Program-made: the position numbers and the translations under genes
Assembly: GCF_008033115.1 (NCBI RefSeq)
Contig: NZ_CP041203.1
Location: forward strand, 930,001-994,000
Reading direction: 5' to 3'
DNA length: 64,000 nt
Origin: Cellulomonas sp. Y8
GTDB taxonomy: Bacteria > Actinomycetota > Actinomycetes > Actinomycetales > Cellulomonadaceae
Shown here: in pieces, positions 38,059 through 47,695 of the stretch
How positions within the stretch are numbered: position 1 is the first letter of the stretch
Layout: every line of letters starts with the position of its first letter
The notes under the pieces: model-generated
What the model was told of the DNA's origin: nothing
Databases searched by the model: none
The model's input: only the letters and a program-made list of their open reading frames with translations

Positions 38059-40623
38059 CTAACTGAGGTACTTCTTGATCCGCTGACGCCACGCGCGGAT
38101 GCGGTCAAGCTCTTTCTCGAGCTCCTCGATCCCGGGAGCGACGAAGTTCGTCTCGAGCGCCTTGTCGTGCCGGCGCGCCCACAACGAGGTCGCCGCGAGC
38201 CCGTCCAGCACGTCCTGGTTGTCGCGCTCGTCGATCCGCGTGAGCAACCGGAACTTCATCAGGTGCACCTTCGAGGAACCACGATCGAAGACCTGATTCA
38301 CGATCTCGCCCGCCACACAGCGCTCCCACGTCTCAGACAAGTCACCCGCCCACGCCGCGACCCGCGCTTCCCAGTCACGCTGAGCAAGAGCGGGAAGGTC
38401 CCTCCGCATGCGCGCGAGCTCAGCCTCCAGGTCGCCGATCCGCGACCCCACACCCTTGGCCTTCCACGGGAACGTCTGCCAGCAGATGCCCGGCACGGTC
38501 CCGCCCCGACGCTCGACCGAACGCTCCGCGAGAGGAACACCATCTCGCTCCGCTGCAGCGGACAGGTCGCCCGTGAACGACGCATCGTGGGTGAACACGA
38601 CCACCTGACGATCCTTCGCCAGCCCCACGAGCCGATCAGCGACCTTTCGACGACGCTGATGATCCAGCGACGTGACCGGGTCGTCGAAGACGATCGTCGA
38701 GCGCGACTCGTCGAACACCGCCTCGGTGAAGAAGCCCGCCAGACCCAGCGCAGTCTGCTCACCCTCGCTCAGAACAGAAGGAGCAGCCGCGCTGGTCACC
38801 GCGTCGAGAAGGCCCGGCATCTGGTTCAGCTTGCCCTTCTGCCCGCCCATGTCCTGAAGAGTCACGCCACGCAGGTCCAACCGCTCGGTCTCGCGCGTGA
38901 ACTGATCGAGAATCCTCCGCGTGGCGTACTGCCGCGTCAGCGTCGAGGACTTCCTCGTGATGGCGTTGGTATCGGCCGCGGTCAACGCCGCACGAAGGCG
39001 ACCCAGCTCGACCAGGCGAGCGACCTCGCTATGCACCTTCTCGACAGCGTTTGCCAGCGTCGACGACGCCTGCAACGCCTCCTTCGCCCGAGTAGCGGCG
39101 CTCCGCGCCGCTAGGAACCCCACCACATCCGTGGCGTCCGCCTTGGCACGCAGGTCAGCCACGACACCCATCAACCGACCCGGCACCGCACTCGCCGGCA
39201 GAGGAGAAGGAGCGGGAGCGCCCTCACGCAGCTGCGCGACGAGAGCATCGCGGAAGGTCTGCGCCTCCGACAGCAGCGCCGTCGCCGCCGCAGCGAGATC
39301 CTCATCCACGGCGCTGACCGCGGCGATCGCCGCCGTGCGCTCCGGCGTCGCGAACGCCAGATCCGTCAACTCACGCACCGCCTCAGCCAGACGCCGCTCG
39401 GCCACGAGCGCATCGCGCTCGGTGGTGTCCGTCATGTACCGGTCGAACCGGCGCAACCGATCCTGAGCCTCGGCCCCGAGCTCCTGCTGACACAGCACGC
39501 ACACCGACCCCGAAGCGGCCACCGGGAACGCGTGGTCGTGGTACGCCTCGGCCACCGAGTACTCACGGGCAGCGACCCACAGCGCACGCCACGTGTCCGA
39601 ACCCACCCCCTCGAGCGGCTCCTGATCGAACGAACCGCGAGCCGCCATCGCGGCCGCCTCCCGCGCCGTACGCGCCGCATCACGCAGCGACACCCGCACC
39701 GCCACCCGCTCCGGAGCCAGTTCGTCCAACAGACCCGTCAGCTCGCCCAGCAGCGCATCCACCTGCCGCGCCAGAGCGAGCAGCCGGCTCTGCTCACGCT
39801 CAGAATCACTACCGGCCAGCCGAGCCTCCTCCTGCAGAGCCGCGGCCAGCGCCTCGTTGAAACCGTCCGGAAGGGCCGTCGCCTCCGCGATCTCCTCCGC
39901 AGTCGTCGTCGCAGCGAGACCACCGACGAACGCAGCAGCCGACGTCCCCACCGGCAGATCGAGATCGAGCGCGGCAGCCTGGGCAGCCTTGATCCGAACG
40001 GACACCTGCGCGCGAACGTCGTCACACACGGAGATCAGCCCGTCGAGCAACCGCAACGCCGACGGCCGGTACGAGATCGTCGACTGACGAGCCAGGTACT
40101 CGTCACCACAGTGCTCGTCGTAGAAGCTCACCTTCAGCAACTCCGCCGGCGGCTCCCCCGGGAACACGCACCTTCGCTCCTCCCCGTCGACCAAGTACCG
40201 CAGAACTCCCGAGGGAACAGGCGGGCTCTCCACGAACACGTTCGGCAGGATCTCCGCCCTGTGCCGGGCACTCACCAGCGACTTCACCAACCGGGCATAC
40301 CCGGACTTCCCGCTTCCGTTGTCCCCGTAGACCACGGTCAGACCCGTACTCCCGAACTCGAGAGTCTGCCCCCCGGCCAGGGCGTTGACCCCCACGAGGT
40401 CGCTGAGCGCGTACAGCCCGACCTGCTCCACCGCGCCCGACTTGATCTGGATCCGCTTCGCCTCGAGATTCGGCTCGGCACTCGCACCAGCAACGACCTG
40501 GTCGACCAGGTCGCTGATCGACGCGGGAGTGAACGTCACACCATCAGCGAGTGCAACGAGCACCTCCTGCTGCCAGGCCGGCCGCTCCAGAGCCCACTCG
40601 ATGATGTCGTCCTCGATCGCCAT
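38059..40623 (-). CDS. zinc-hook AAA ATPase, RloC/PrrC-like
   Basis: An 854-residue ABC/SMC-type ATPase. Walker A GDNGSGKS is at 100-107, then long coiled-coil arms broken by a CVLC pair (Cys375, Cys378) at the tip, as in the Rad50 zinc hook. The returning arm leads to the signature LSEGEQ (618-623), Walker B TIVFDDP (643-649) and the D-loop. This layout is that of RloC-type anticodon nucleases and related AAA_13 defence ATPases. The C-terminal region has WERCVAGEIVNQVFDRG and RRHD, but I cannot point to a proven nuclease triad. A role in sensing DNA damage or restriction alleviation by phages is therefore inferred. An ATG 3 codons upstream (40632) is an alternative start. Confidence 0.8.
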   Translation of the reverse strand: MAIEDDIIEWALERPAWQQEVLVALADGVTFTPASISDLVDQVVAGASAEPNLEAKRIQIKSGAVEQVGLYALSDLVGVNALAGGQTLEFGSTGLTVVYGDNGSGKSGYARLVKSLVSARHRAEILPNVFVESPPVPSGVLRYLVDGEERRCVFPGEPPAELLKVSFYDEHCGDEYLARQSTISYRPSALRLLDGLISVCDDVRAQVSVRIKAAQAAALDLDLPVGTSAAAFVGGLAATTTAEEIAEATALPDGFNEALAAALQEEARLAGSDSEREQSRLLALARQVDALLGELTGLLDELAPERVAVRVSLRDAARTAREAAAMAARGSFDQEPLEGVGSDTWRALWVAAREYSVAEAYHDHAFPVAASGSVCVLCQQELGAEAQDRLRRFDRYMTDTTERDALVAERRLAEAVRELTDLAFATPERTAAIAAVSAVDEDLAAAATALLSEAQTFRDALVAQLREGAPAPSPLPASAVPGRLMGVVADLRAKADATDVVGFLAARSAATRAKEALQASSTLANAVEKVHSEVARLVELGRLRAALTAADTNAITRKSSTLTRQYATRRILDQFTRETERLDLRGVTLQDMGGQKGKLNQMPGLLDAVTSAAAPSVLSEGEQTALGLAGFFTEAVFDESRSTIVFDDPVTSLDHQRRRKVADRLVGLAKDRQVVVFTHDASFTGDLSAAAERDGVPLAERSVERRGGTVPGICWQTFPWKAKGVGSRIGDLEAELARMRRDLPALAQRDWEARVAAWAGDLSETWERCVAGEIVNQVFDRGSSKVHLMKFRLLTRIDERDNQDVLDGLAATSLWARRHDKALETNFVAPGIEELEKELDRIRAWRQRIKKYLS

Positions 40624-40795
40624 GAGGCACATGCTGGCACCGCGGACCTTGGCCCCGCGGGCAAACGGCCAGGCAGATCAACCACACGCGATGCCCCAGG
40701 GCTCGAACGGACCACTCTGGCCAGAACTCACCGCCTCGCTGACACAACCGGCCGAGGACACCGCCGCCGCCAGCGCGCCACCCCCGGCCCGAGGG

Positions 40796-41722
40796 TCACC
40801 CTCCGCTGACGAACCGCGTCGCGCCGTACGCCAAGAGCGCCGCCACCGTCGGAGGGACCGCCGCCACCGACACCACCCCGAGGACCCGGGTCATCTGCGC
40901 CCAGGTGTGAGACCGCTGCTCCATCACCACACGCCCGTCCAACAGCTCGCCGGTGTCGTACGCGATCGCGATCTGCTGCAAGTCGCTACGCAGCGACGCG
41001 ACCCCGGCCGGCGTCCGGCTCGCGCGACTCGACACGGCAGCCACGACCGACTCCCGAACGTCCTGGCGCATCCCCGCGCGACGTGCGCAACCCGCCCAGC
41101 GACGGGTCGCCTCCAACAGACGACGGCGCGCCAGGGCCGTGGTGCTGTGCGGCCGCTGGAGCGCGCGCAGCACCTGCCTGGTCGCAAGCCCCACATTCCG
41201 ATCCCGGCCCCCGAACCGAAGGCTGATCGCGCCCCACGCCCAGATGAACACGAGCCACACGAGCGCGACGAACACGACCGTCATGAACATCGCCGCCGTC
41301 ATGGCAGCCAGGTCGGCCCCGGCCTGACCAGCGGCTGCCACCGCCTCAGAGGTCGGCTCCGCGTGCGCGCGGGCAACGGCGCGGCTGACCACACCATGAC
41401 CTTGGGCGAAGGTCATCACAACAGCGAAGACCAACCCCAGGGCCAGCATGACGCTGTAGGCAGTCCACAGGATCCAGGACTCCCGGGGGCGCAAGAAGTG
41501 CGCCGCGCGGCGCAGCGACTCCGCCTCACCCGGCGGATCGCTCAGCCCGAGACGGGCCAAGGACGCCCTGCACCGTGCCGCGCGCCTTCCTTCCCGCGAG
41601 TGCCGCCATGACCCGAGCAGTCCGCTGATGCCAGGTGCAGCTCGCGGCCGGCGAGGCACCCTTCCCTCGCCCGCGACCGCTCGTACGCCGCCCCCTACCG
41701 CCACGCCGGCCTCAGCGGCCAC
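40796..41722 (-). CDS. membrane protein, unknown
   Basis: A protein of about 308 residues with three predicted transmembrane helices: ILWTAYSVMLALGLVFAVV, a second around MTAAMFMTVVFVALVWLVF, and a C-terminal one ending YGATRF. Between the second and third lies a soluble helical region of about 100 residues. No family recognised. The start is uncertain: GTG 41722 or 41728, with GAGGGG upstream; the frame itself stays open further. It faces the zinc-hook ATPase gene in the same direction, 172 bases before it, and might be its partner. Confidence 0.6.
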   Translation of the reverse strand: MAAEAGVAVGGGVRAVAGEGRVPRRPRAAPGISGLLGSWRHSREGRRAARCRASLARLGLSDPPGEAESLRRAAHFLRPRESWILWTAYSVMLALGLVFAVVMTFAQGHGVVSRAVARAHAEPTSEAVAAAGQAGADLAAMTAAMFMTVVFVALVWLVFIWAWGAISLRFGGRDRNVGLATRQVLRALQRPHSTTALARRRLLEATRRWAGCARRAGMRQDVRESVVAAVSSRASRTPAGVASLRSDLQQIAIAYDTGELLDGRVVMEQRSHTWAQMTRVLGVVSVAAVPPTVAALLAYGATRFVSGG

Positions 41723-41884
41723 GCTCACCTGCCCCTCGATGCTCACCCGGGCCCGTTCCCTTCGTCGGATGCACGTGCTGCGGACCGTACCGACCCCCAC
41801 CGACAACGAGCTGCCAAGGACCCGGCCCGTGGCCACCCCACGCCAGGGCGGCCGCATCAGTCGGAACCGACGCCCTCGGACACC

Positions 41885-42550
41885 CGCCTCGATGCCGCCA
41901 CCGCAGCCGTTCGACCCGAACCAGACGCTCCTGACGCTGATCGGCCGCCTCCCCGGGCTCACCTCGGGCACGATCGAGGTCGCCTGCCTCGACGTCTCGC
42001 GGACATCGTCGGCAGATTTCGCCCGCGTGGTGGCAATCCTCCGCCAGGACCACTTCGCGGCTCGGCTCACCGTGCGGCAGCTCGTGGGCCTCAGGCGCTT
42101 CCGCACTCGCGCGGCCGACTCACTCCGCACGACGAGGAGGATCAGCAGGGCGGTCAACTTCCTCGACCTGACGGCGCTGGCGGCCGTTACCTCGACAAAG
42201 CTCTCGGGAGTCAGCGTCAGCGCGCCTACGTCGCATGGTGCTGTGCCAGCACACCTACTACGCGCTCCTCGACCAACCGCTGAACAACCTCGACATGCAG
42301 CACGCCGTGGCAGATGACGCAGCACCTGCGCCGGACCGCGCGCGAACTCGACACGACCATCGTGGTCGTCCTGCACGACATCGACGTCGCCGGTCACTAC
42401 GCCGACCTGATCTGTGCGGTCAAGGACGGACAGGTGCTGAGGTACGGCCCGCCGTCGGAGCTGTTCACCGACGAGGTGCTCACGCGCGTGTTCGAGACCC
42501 CGGCGCGGGTAATGGACGGACCAAGCGGCCCACTCACCGTCTACTACTGA
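41885..42550 (+). pseudogene. decayed iron-siderophore ABC ATPase gene
   Basis: Pieces of a FepC/FecE-type ABC ATPase run in order across three frames. A Walker A region is already degraded (LLTLIGRLPGLTSGTIEV remains), then ARVVAILRQDHFAARLTVRQLVG, then FLDLTALA, a QRQRAYVA signature remnant, LLDQPLNNLDM (Walker B and D-loop) and ELDTTIVVVLHDIDVAGHYADL through the end TVYY. At least two frameshifts are visible, near 42185 and 42310. It cannot make an active ATPase. No permease or binding protein is nearby. Confidence 0.75.
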
Positions 42551-42645
42551 GTGCCCGGGCATGTCGGTCGAGCTCATGGCAGGGCTCGAGATGCCACGAA
42601 CGGTTTCCTCCTGGACGGCGCCCGGCTGTCCAGGAGGAGACCGCC

Positions 42646-42816
42646 ATGCCCACCATCGCAGCACCCGGCACCACCCCGGAGGAGCGGATCGCGCACTGGC
42701 GTTCGCTCGGGTGGGAGCACCTCAGGACGATGATGGAGAGCACACCGACCGGCGGCCCGGCACCAGTCGCCCGCCTCACCGGCGCCGAGACGCGCGTCCG
42801 GGTCACGCCGCAGTAG
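42646..42816 (+). CDS. small hypothetical protein
   Basis: A 56-residue protein with an excellent AGGAGGAGA site before ATG 42646. It contains a short helical part (TPEERIAHWRSLGWEHLRTMM) and an unstructured tail. Its last 14 bases overlap the end of the large convergent gene. No family recognised. Confidence 0.55.
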   Translation: MPTIAAPGTTPEERIAHWRSLGWEHLRTMMESTPTGGPAPVARLTGAETRVRVTPQ

Positions 42817-45800
42817 CCAACGGCTGCGGCCGCCAGCCGGCACGGACCTCGCTGTCGAACTCCTCGAGATCGAACACCGGTACCCCGAGGTCGCGGGCTC
42901 GAGCGACCCGCGGATCGCGGCATCCTGCAGGCCCCGCCACCACTCCGGCCGCCGTCGCGCGGAGCCTCGTGGCGATCCGCCCGCCGCGGGACTCGACCAG
43001 CTCATGAAGACGAGCCAGCGAGCGCTCGTCGACACCCACGAACAGGAAAGACCGTCCAGCGAGCTGGGCGCCCTGCAACGCCTTGGCCACGTGCGTGCCG
43101 GGGAGGTTCCGCCGGGTCTCCGGACGCGGCCGCGCTCCGGTGTCTGCGAGCGGCGCGCCCGGCCCATGATCCGGACGCGCCGGGTCGAGGTGCGTCCCCA
43201 CGTGCTGGCGCTGCCTCGCACGGGCCCGGACCCCGAACCGGCCGCTCCACGGGCGCAGGTACGCCGAGGGAAACCGCACGCCCCCGAGCTCCGCGACCGG
43301 GAGCCGACGGCAGCTCGGGCACAGCACTCCGTGCCCGAGGACGGTCTCCGGCGTCGCCAGCACGTGGCTCGCGTACGGCGTCCTCCCGCGCAGACGCTCG
43401 GGGCAGTCCGCGTGCGGGCACTCGCGCAACGAGAGCCGCTTCTCATCCGCGGTCATCCACCGCGTGGATCGCACCCAGTTGCGCTCGAACGGAGAGACCG
43501 CATGGCGAGCCCGCACCTTCACCTCGCCCGGGCGCTGAGTGCCATTGACCCTCGTCAACGCGACCAGGTCATCGTGCGCCACCCCGAGGTCCGCCGAGAT
43601 CGCCAGCATCGACGCGGAACCTCCCGCGCGCAGCAGGTAGTCCGCCACCGACCGCGCCAGGTCGTGCGAGTCGTGGCACCACCCCCAGGTCTGCAGCCGT
43701 GCCGGGGTCGTGTACGTCGCGGCCACGTGTCGCACGAACCCCTCGTCGAGCCCGCGTACCGAGGCGTCGTCCCCCGTGACCGCCCACCACACGGCTCTGC
43801 GGGTCTCCGCCACCGGGCAGTCCAGCAGCGCGTTGACGTAGGTGGACTCGGTCACCTTCTCCCCGAGCCAAGCGCTCAGGCCCTTGTACAGGTAGGAGTT
43901 CTTCTTCCCGCTCCCGTCGATGCCACCACTGAGCACCCCGATCTCCGCCATCGAGGCACCCCGGTAGAAGAAGTGCCACGCCCAGACCTCCGAGCCGGTG
44001 GCCGCTCGCTCGGGTGACGCGCTGCTCGCGTTGGCCCGGTCGAAGATGCGTCCCGACAGCGGCATCGCGACCTCACGGGCGGCGCCGTCATCGGTCCGCA
44101 CCGGCAGCACCAGCATGCAGCTCCACTCCAGCTCCCGCCGCCCGGACCGCTGGCTCGTCGCCGGCGCCACACGCAGATCACGGAACAGCGACGCGCACGC
44201 ACGCTGCAGCCATGCAGGCGCCGACCCCGGGCTGGTCGAGAGCGCGGCCACGACGAACTCCACGGTCGCGGTCGACGCCCACGCCTCCTCGGGCTCGGGT
44301 TCGGCCTCGCGACCGCCGACCTCCAGCGCTGCGAGCTCTGCTCTCAGCCCCGCGAGCACCCACTCGGCTCGGTCCCATGCTCGCTTGGCCCGCTCTGCAC
44401 GCTGCTCGGCGGGAGCGGACTGATCTCTCATTGCCATCCCCCGCAGCTCGTTGTACGTCTCCACCGCTCCGTCGACCCGCATGTCCGCGTCCTTGATCTG
44501 CCGCTCCAGGCGGCGGCGATCGGCCTCAATCGCCGTCCGCGCACGAGAAGACCCGCGGCGCCCGGGCTCGTCCCACAGCGGGAGGATCACGTCTCCTACG
44601 GTCGACAGGGCGTCCTCGGCTGCCGCGGCCAAGCTCCGGTGCCATTCCCGCGGCCGGATGGTCGCCACGCGCTGCGCATCCCCGCACCACTTCTTCCACG
44701 CGGCGCCCGCCCGCTCGGGACCGACGTAGACCTTGTAGATGCTGCCGGCCGGCATGACCTTCCACGTCCCGCGCTCGTCCTGCCAGGGGTCGAGGCCGGC
44801 GAACGGCAGCACGTGCCCGCTGAGCTGCCGAGGCTTGCGGCCCTTCGGGTAGCGCAGCGCCAGGACCCGGTCCCACTCCTCATCCGACACCCCCCACCCG
44901 CCCTCAGGGAGCGGCATGTCGATGCTGCATACGACAACCCGCTTGCCGTCCTCCGCCCGCTCGAGCTCGAGGTCCAGCCCGTCGAGCTCAAGATCGACCT
45001 TCTGCTTCACGCGCTTGGTGAAGCGTCCGCTGCGCCAGCCCTCGATCCAACGCTCCGCGAACAGCGACCGGGCGGCCTCCGCCCAGCCGGACGGGTCCGT
45101 GTCCTGCAGGAGCAGCCCCCGCTTCCGGTTCGTGGGCAGGCGCGACTCCAGGCCCCGCTCCGCCATCAGCTCACCGACCGCATGCCAGTCGCTCGAGCCG
45201 GTGGCCTCTCCTGCGAGGATGCGATCCACCAGGAGCCGCAGCGTCCGGCGGGCGGCCTCAACGTCGTCGGTCACAGAGAGCCTGTGCTTGTCGACCGTCT
45301 CGACCGGCATGCCGTTGCGGCGGTCGCGTTCCCGCACGACCGCAGGTCCGTGGGTGAACGGGGCCAGCTTGATGTCCTCGTAGAACCGGCCGTGCGCCTG
45401 CATCACGACCTCGGCCCGGTTCATGCCCACGATCACGGCGCTCGCGTTGTTCGACGCCATCATCGAACCGAACTGGAACATCCCAGCATCGCGCGACCGG
45501 GTCATGTCGTACGTCTGCGGGATGTGCGCGATCGCCCGGCACCGCGTGAGCGTCTCCTTCAGGTTCTCGCCATGGCGGACGTCGCGCACGATCCGCTCGT
45601 GCTCGCGCGCGTACAGGTGGGGTCGGTAGTCGTCGTCGTTTCGACTCCCGAACGCCGCCATGGCTCGCACCACCGACGAGATGACCTCGGTCGAGGCGTT
45701 ACCTGCGCGGTCCTTGGTCTCGGCCTCGAGGTTGGAGGCCCGAGCACTGGAGAGCAGGTACACGAAGAAGGTGCGCCCCACGTGGAGGAGTACGCCGATC

Positions 45801-46135
45801 TGTGCGCGCTTGGACCCGCCAGGAGCGTGGTACTGGCGGATGACGAACACGGCGTCGCCGAGCTCCCGGCGACGCGCCTCGCCGGTGCTGTCGCGACGCA
45901 CCACGTCGAAACCGAGGTCGATCGCACTCGCGACATCGGGATCCCGCCGGTCCGCGGCCGCGAACGACGTGGCCGCCGAGGCGAGCCAGTCGTCGACGGA
46001 CGTGGACGAGGTCCGCATGGCGCGGACGGCTGAGATCAACCTGCCGGAGCGAGTGAACTCCTCCTCGCAGCGGCGCCGCAGCCACCGCTCCAGCTCCATG
46101 TGCCGACTGCCCTGGTACCGCGACCTGCTGCTCAC
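42803..46135 (-). CDS. 1110-residue zinc-ribbon and BRCT protein, unknown
   Basis: A very large protein of unrecognised family. GTG 46135 follows GGAGGG at 6-base spacing. Residues 1-300 form a globular region with no known motif; about 320-470 are Arg/Lys/Trp-rich and may bind DNA; 530-605 is a charged coiled coil; a zinc-ribbon-like set of cysteines lies at 906, 911, 939 and 942; and a BRCT-like domain occupies about 1026-1095 (RSFLFVGVDERS...GGRIATRLRATAAGVVAG). The order of a helical DNA-binding stretch, coiled coil and zinc ribbon recalls large serine recombinases, but I see no resolvase-type catalytic serine motif. A DNA repair, recombination or defence role is inferred. No partner gene is obvious. 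Confidence 0.65.
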   Translation of the reverse strand: MSSRSRYQGSRHMELERWLRRRCEEEFTRSGRLISAVRAMRTSSTSVDDWLASAATSFAAADRRDPDVASAIDLGFDVVRRDSTGEARRRELGDAVFVIRQYHAPGGSKRAQIGVLLHVGRTFFVYLLSSARASNLEAETKDRAGNASTEVISSVVRAMAAFGSRNDDDYRPHLYAREHERIVRDVRHGENLKETLTRCRAIAHIPQTYDMTRSRDAGMFQFGSMMASNNASAVIVGMNRAEVVMQAHGRFYEDIKLAPFTHGPAVVRERDRRNGMPVETVDKHRLSVTDDVEAARRTLRLLVDRILAGEATGSSDWHAVGELMAERGLESRLPTNRKRGLLLQDTDPSGWAEAARSLFAERWIEGWRSGRFTKRVKQKVDLELDGLDLELERAEDGKRVVVCSIDMPLPEGGWGVSDEEWDRVLALRYPKGRKPRQLSGHVLPFAGLDPWQDERGTWKVMPAGSIYKVYVGPERAGAAWKKWCGDAQRVATIRPREWHRSLAAAAEDALSTVGDVILPLWDEPGRRGSSRARTAIEADRRRLERQIKDADMRVDGAVETYNELRGMAMRDQSAPAEQRAERAKRAWDRAEWVLAGLRAELAALEVGGREAEPEPEEAWASTATVEFVVAALSTSPGSAPAWLQRACASLFRDLRVAPATSQRSGRRELEWSCMLVLPVRTDDGAAREVAMPLSGRIFDRANASSASPERAATGSEVWAWHFFYRGASMAEIGVLSGGIDGSGKKNSYLYKGLSAWLGEKVTESTYVNALLDCPVAETRRAVWWAVTGDDASVRGLDEGFVRHVAATYTTPARLQTWGWCHDSHDLARSVADYLLRAGGSASMLAISADLGVAHDDLVALTRVNGTQRPGEVKVRARHAVSPFERNWVRSTRWMTADEKRLSLRECPHADCPERLRGRTPYASHVLATPETVLGHGVLCPSCRRLPVAELGGVRFPSAYLRPWSGRFGVRARARQRQHVGTHLDPARPDHGPGAPLADTGARPRPETRRNLPGTHVAKALQGAQLAGRSFLFVGVDERSLARLHELVESRGGRIATRLRATAAGVVAGPAGCRDPRVARARDLGVPVFDLEEFDSEVRAGWRPQPLATAA

Positions 46136-46480
46136 TGCAACCCTCCGTCTCGTGCTGACGGAGGCACGGTGCCGGGTCGTCGACGCTGCGCAATGAGCTA
46201 CGGGAAACCGGGCCGTCGAGATCGAGCAGGACCGTTCGATGCGGACGAACCACTTCTCGCAGGTCAGCGATCATGCAGGTCAGGCCGGTAGGGGGCGGGC
46301 ATCACAGGGCGGAGTGGCGTCATCCTGGTGCGTCCGGAGCTCGCTGGATGTCGCGGCGACACGATGGCGGCCGCGAGCGAGCCGGCCGTGTTCGGAGCCG
46401 GGCAGGGATCCTCGCGAGATCGGCATCGCCGTCGGCTCCGGGCTCGGCTGGGTCGCCGCCGTCGAACGCGTACCGCGGCG
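46136..46480. other. intergenic, no supported gene
   Basis: About 345 bases upstream of the large gene; no supported frame. It should contain that gene's promoter. Confidence 0.45.
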
Positions 46481-46759
46481 CTACCGGATCTTCCAGCGCC
46501 GCCGCTCCGCGTCTCGGCCCTGACCACGGAGCCGGGCACGTGCAGCGGCGCGTGAAGCCAGCTCCGTCTCGATCTCCTCGCGGAGCGCCGCGAACTTCTC
46601 GGCCTGCGCCGCAGTGAGAGCGCGTCGGGGCAGACGCACTGGCCGGAACTCCATCGGCACGAAACCCTCCTTCAGCAGATCCCCGTCCTCGTTGGTGACG
46701 GTCGCCTCGCCGCCCTCGCCGTCGGTTCCGGACGACCGGACCACACGTCGCGGCATCAT
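46481..46759 (-). CDS. small charged protein
   Basis: A 92-residue hydrophilic protein (ATG 46759 or 46756). The second half is a helix rich in Arg/Glu (AAQAEKFAALREEIETELAS, then ARARLRGQGRDAERRRW). No family recognised. It precedes the 1110-residue gene in the same direction at 345 bases. Confidence 0.55.
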   Translation of the reverse strand: MMPRRVVRSSGTDGEGGEATVTNEDGDLLKEGFVPMEFRPVRLPRRALTAAQAEKFAALREEIETELASRAAARARLRGQGRDAERRRWKIR

Positions 46760-46847
46760 CGCGACGATAGTGCGCGCCAGCGGACAAGGGCGAGGGACGA
46801 CGTCGACAGGGCAGCCGGTCGAGACGCCGTCCTTGGGCGGAGGCCGC

Positions 46848-47564
46848 TCAGACGCCAGAAGCCCCTCCCCACTGCGGCACGGTCGTCCACACGCTCACCT
46901 CACCCGAGTGCGCCAACCCTCCCTCCCACGCCGGCCCCTCGCCGAAACTGAGACTCCAGAAGGTGCGCGCGGGCAAGCCCCACAGCGCTAGCTCAACGTC
47001 CAGCACCCTGAGACCAGCCGCCGCGAGCCGGTCGACGCCTGGCCCCCAGGACACGTCCACATCAACCACCTTCCGATCGCGCTCGATCCCCGCGGCATCG
47101 GACAGGACGAACTCGAACCGCTCCGGCCTGCCGTCCGTGAGCTCAGCGTGCACGGTCGCCCGTCCCACGGCGCGCGACGTCCCTCGAGGCTCCCGGCTCA
47201 CGGCGGCTTCCACCTGGATGACGTGGCCCTGCGAAACCACGGCGAACCGGGCTGACCGCCAGTCCACCGCCAGGCCGAGGAACTCGGCGTCCACATCGAT
47301 CGCGGCCTGGACACATGCGCGCACCTCGTCACGGGTCGGCCGACCCGCGGGACCGCGGTCCGCCCGCACACACCCAGCTGCCTCCAGAGCGTTCGAAGAC
47401 AGCTTCCCCCTCCACGGCGCGTCGCCGTCCACGGTGAGCGTGAGGTCTCCGTCGACGGGGAGGGCGCCCACACCTCGATCCCCGAAGAAGAGCTCCGCCT
47501 TCAACGAGGTCACTGACTCCACGGTCCGTCGCACGAACTCCCCTTCCTTCGGACTGGTCGCCAT
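46848..47564 (-). CDS. unknown protein, island family A (copy 2)
   Basis: A 238-residue homologue of 30891-31643 with conserved FFGDRGVGALPVDGDL, a central acidic-hydrophobic core, EFVLSDA, and the C-terminal FWSLSFGEGPAWE followed by VSVWTTVP. ATG 47564 is immediately preceded by an in-frame GTG; no clear ribosome site. Copies are about 30-40% identical by eye, so they have diverged for long and both appear intact. Both occur near small HTH or charged proteins. Confidence 0.7.
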   Translation of the reverse strand: MATSPKEGEFVRRTVESVTSLKAELFFGDRGVGALPVDGDLTLTVDGDAPWRGKLSSNALEAAGCVRADRGPAGRPTRDEVRACVQAAIDVDAEFLGLAVDWRSARFAVVSQGHVIQVEAAVSREPRGTSRAVGRATVHAELTDGRPERFEFVLSDAAGIERDRKVVDVDVSWGPGVDRLAAAGLRVLDVELALWGLPARTFWSLSFGEGPAWEGGLAHSGEVSVWTTVPQWGGASGV

Positions 47565-47695
47565 CACTCGCTAGTCAAGAAGAGCTGACCTGCTGCATGA
47601 TCCTGATAAGTCACACCAGCGCGCCCATGCTAACTGCCCAGCTCTCGCGAAGCCCTCGGCAGGCACGGAGGCGGCACGTACGAGAACGGAACCCC

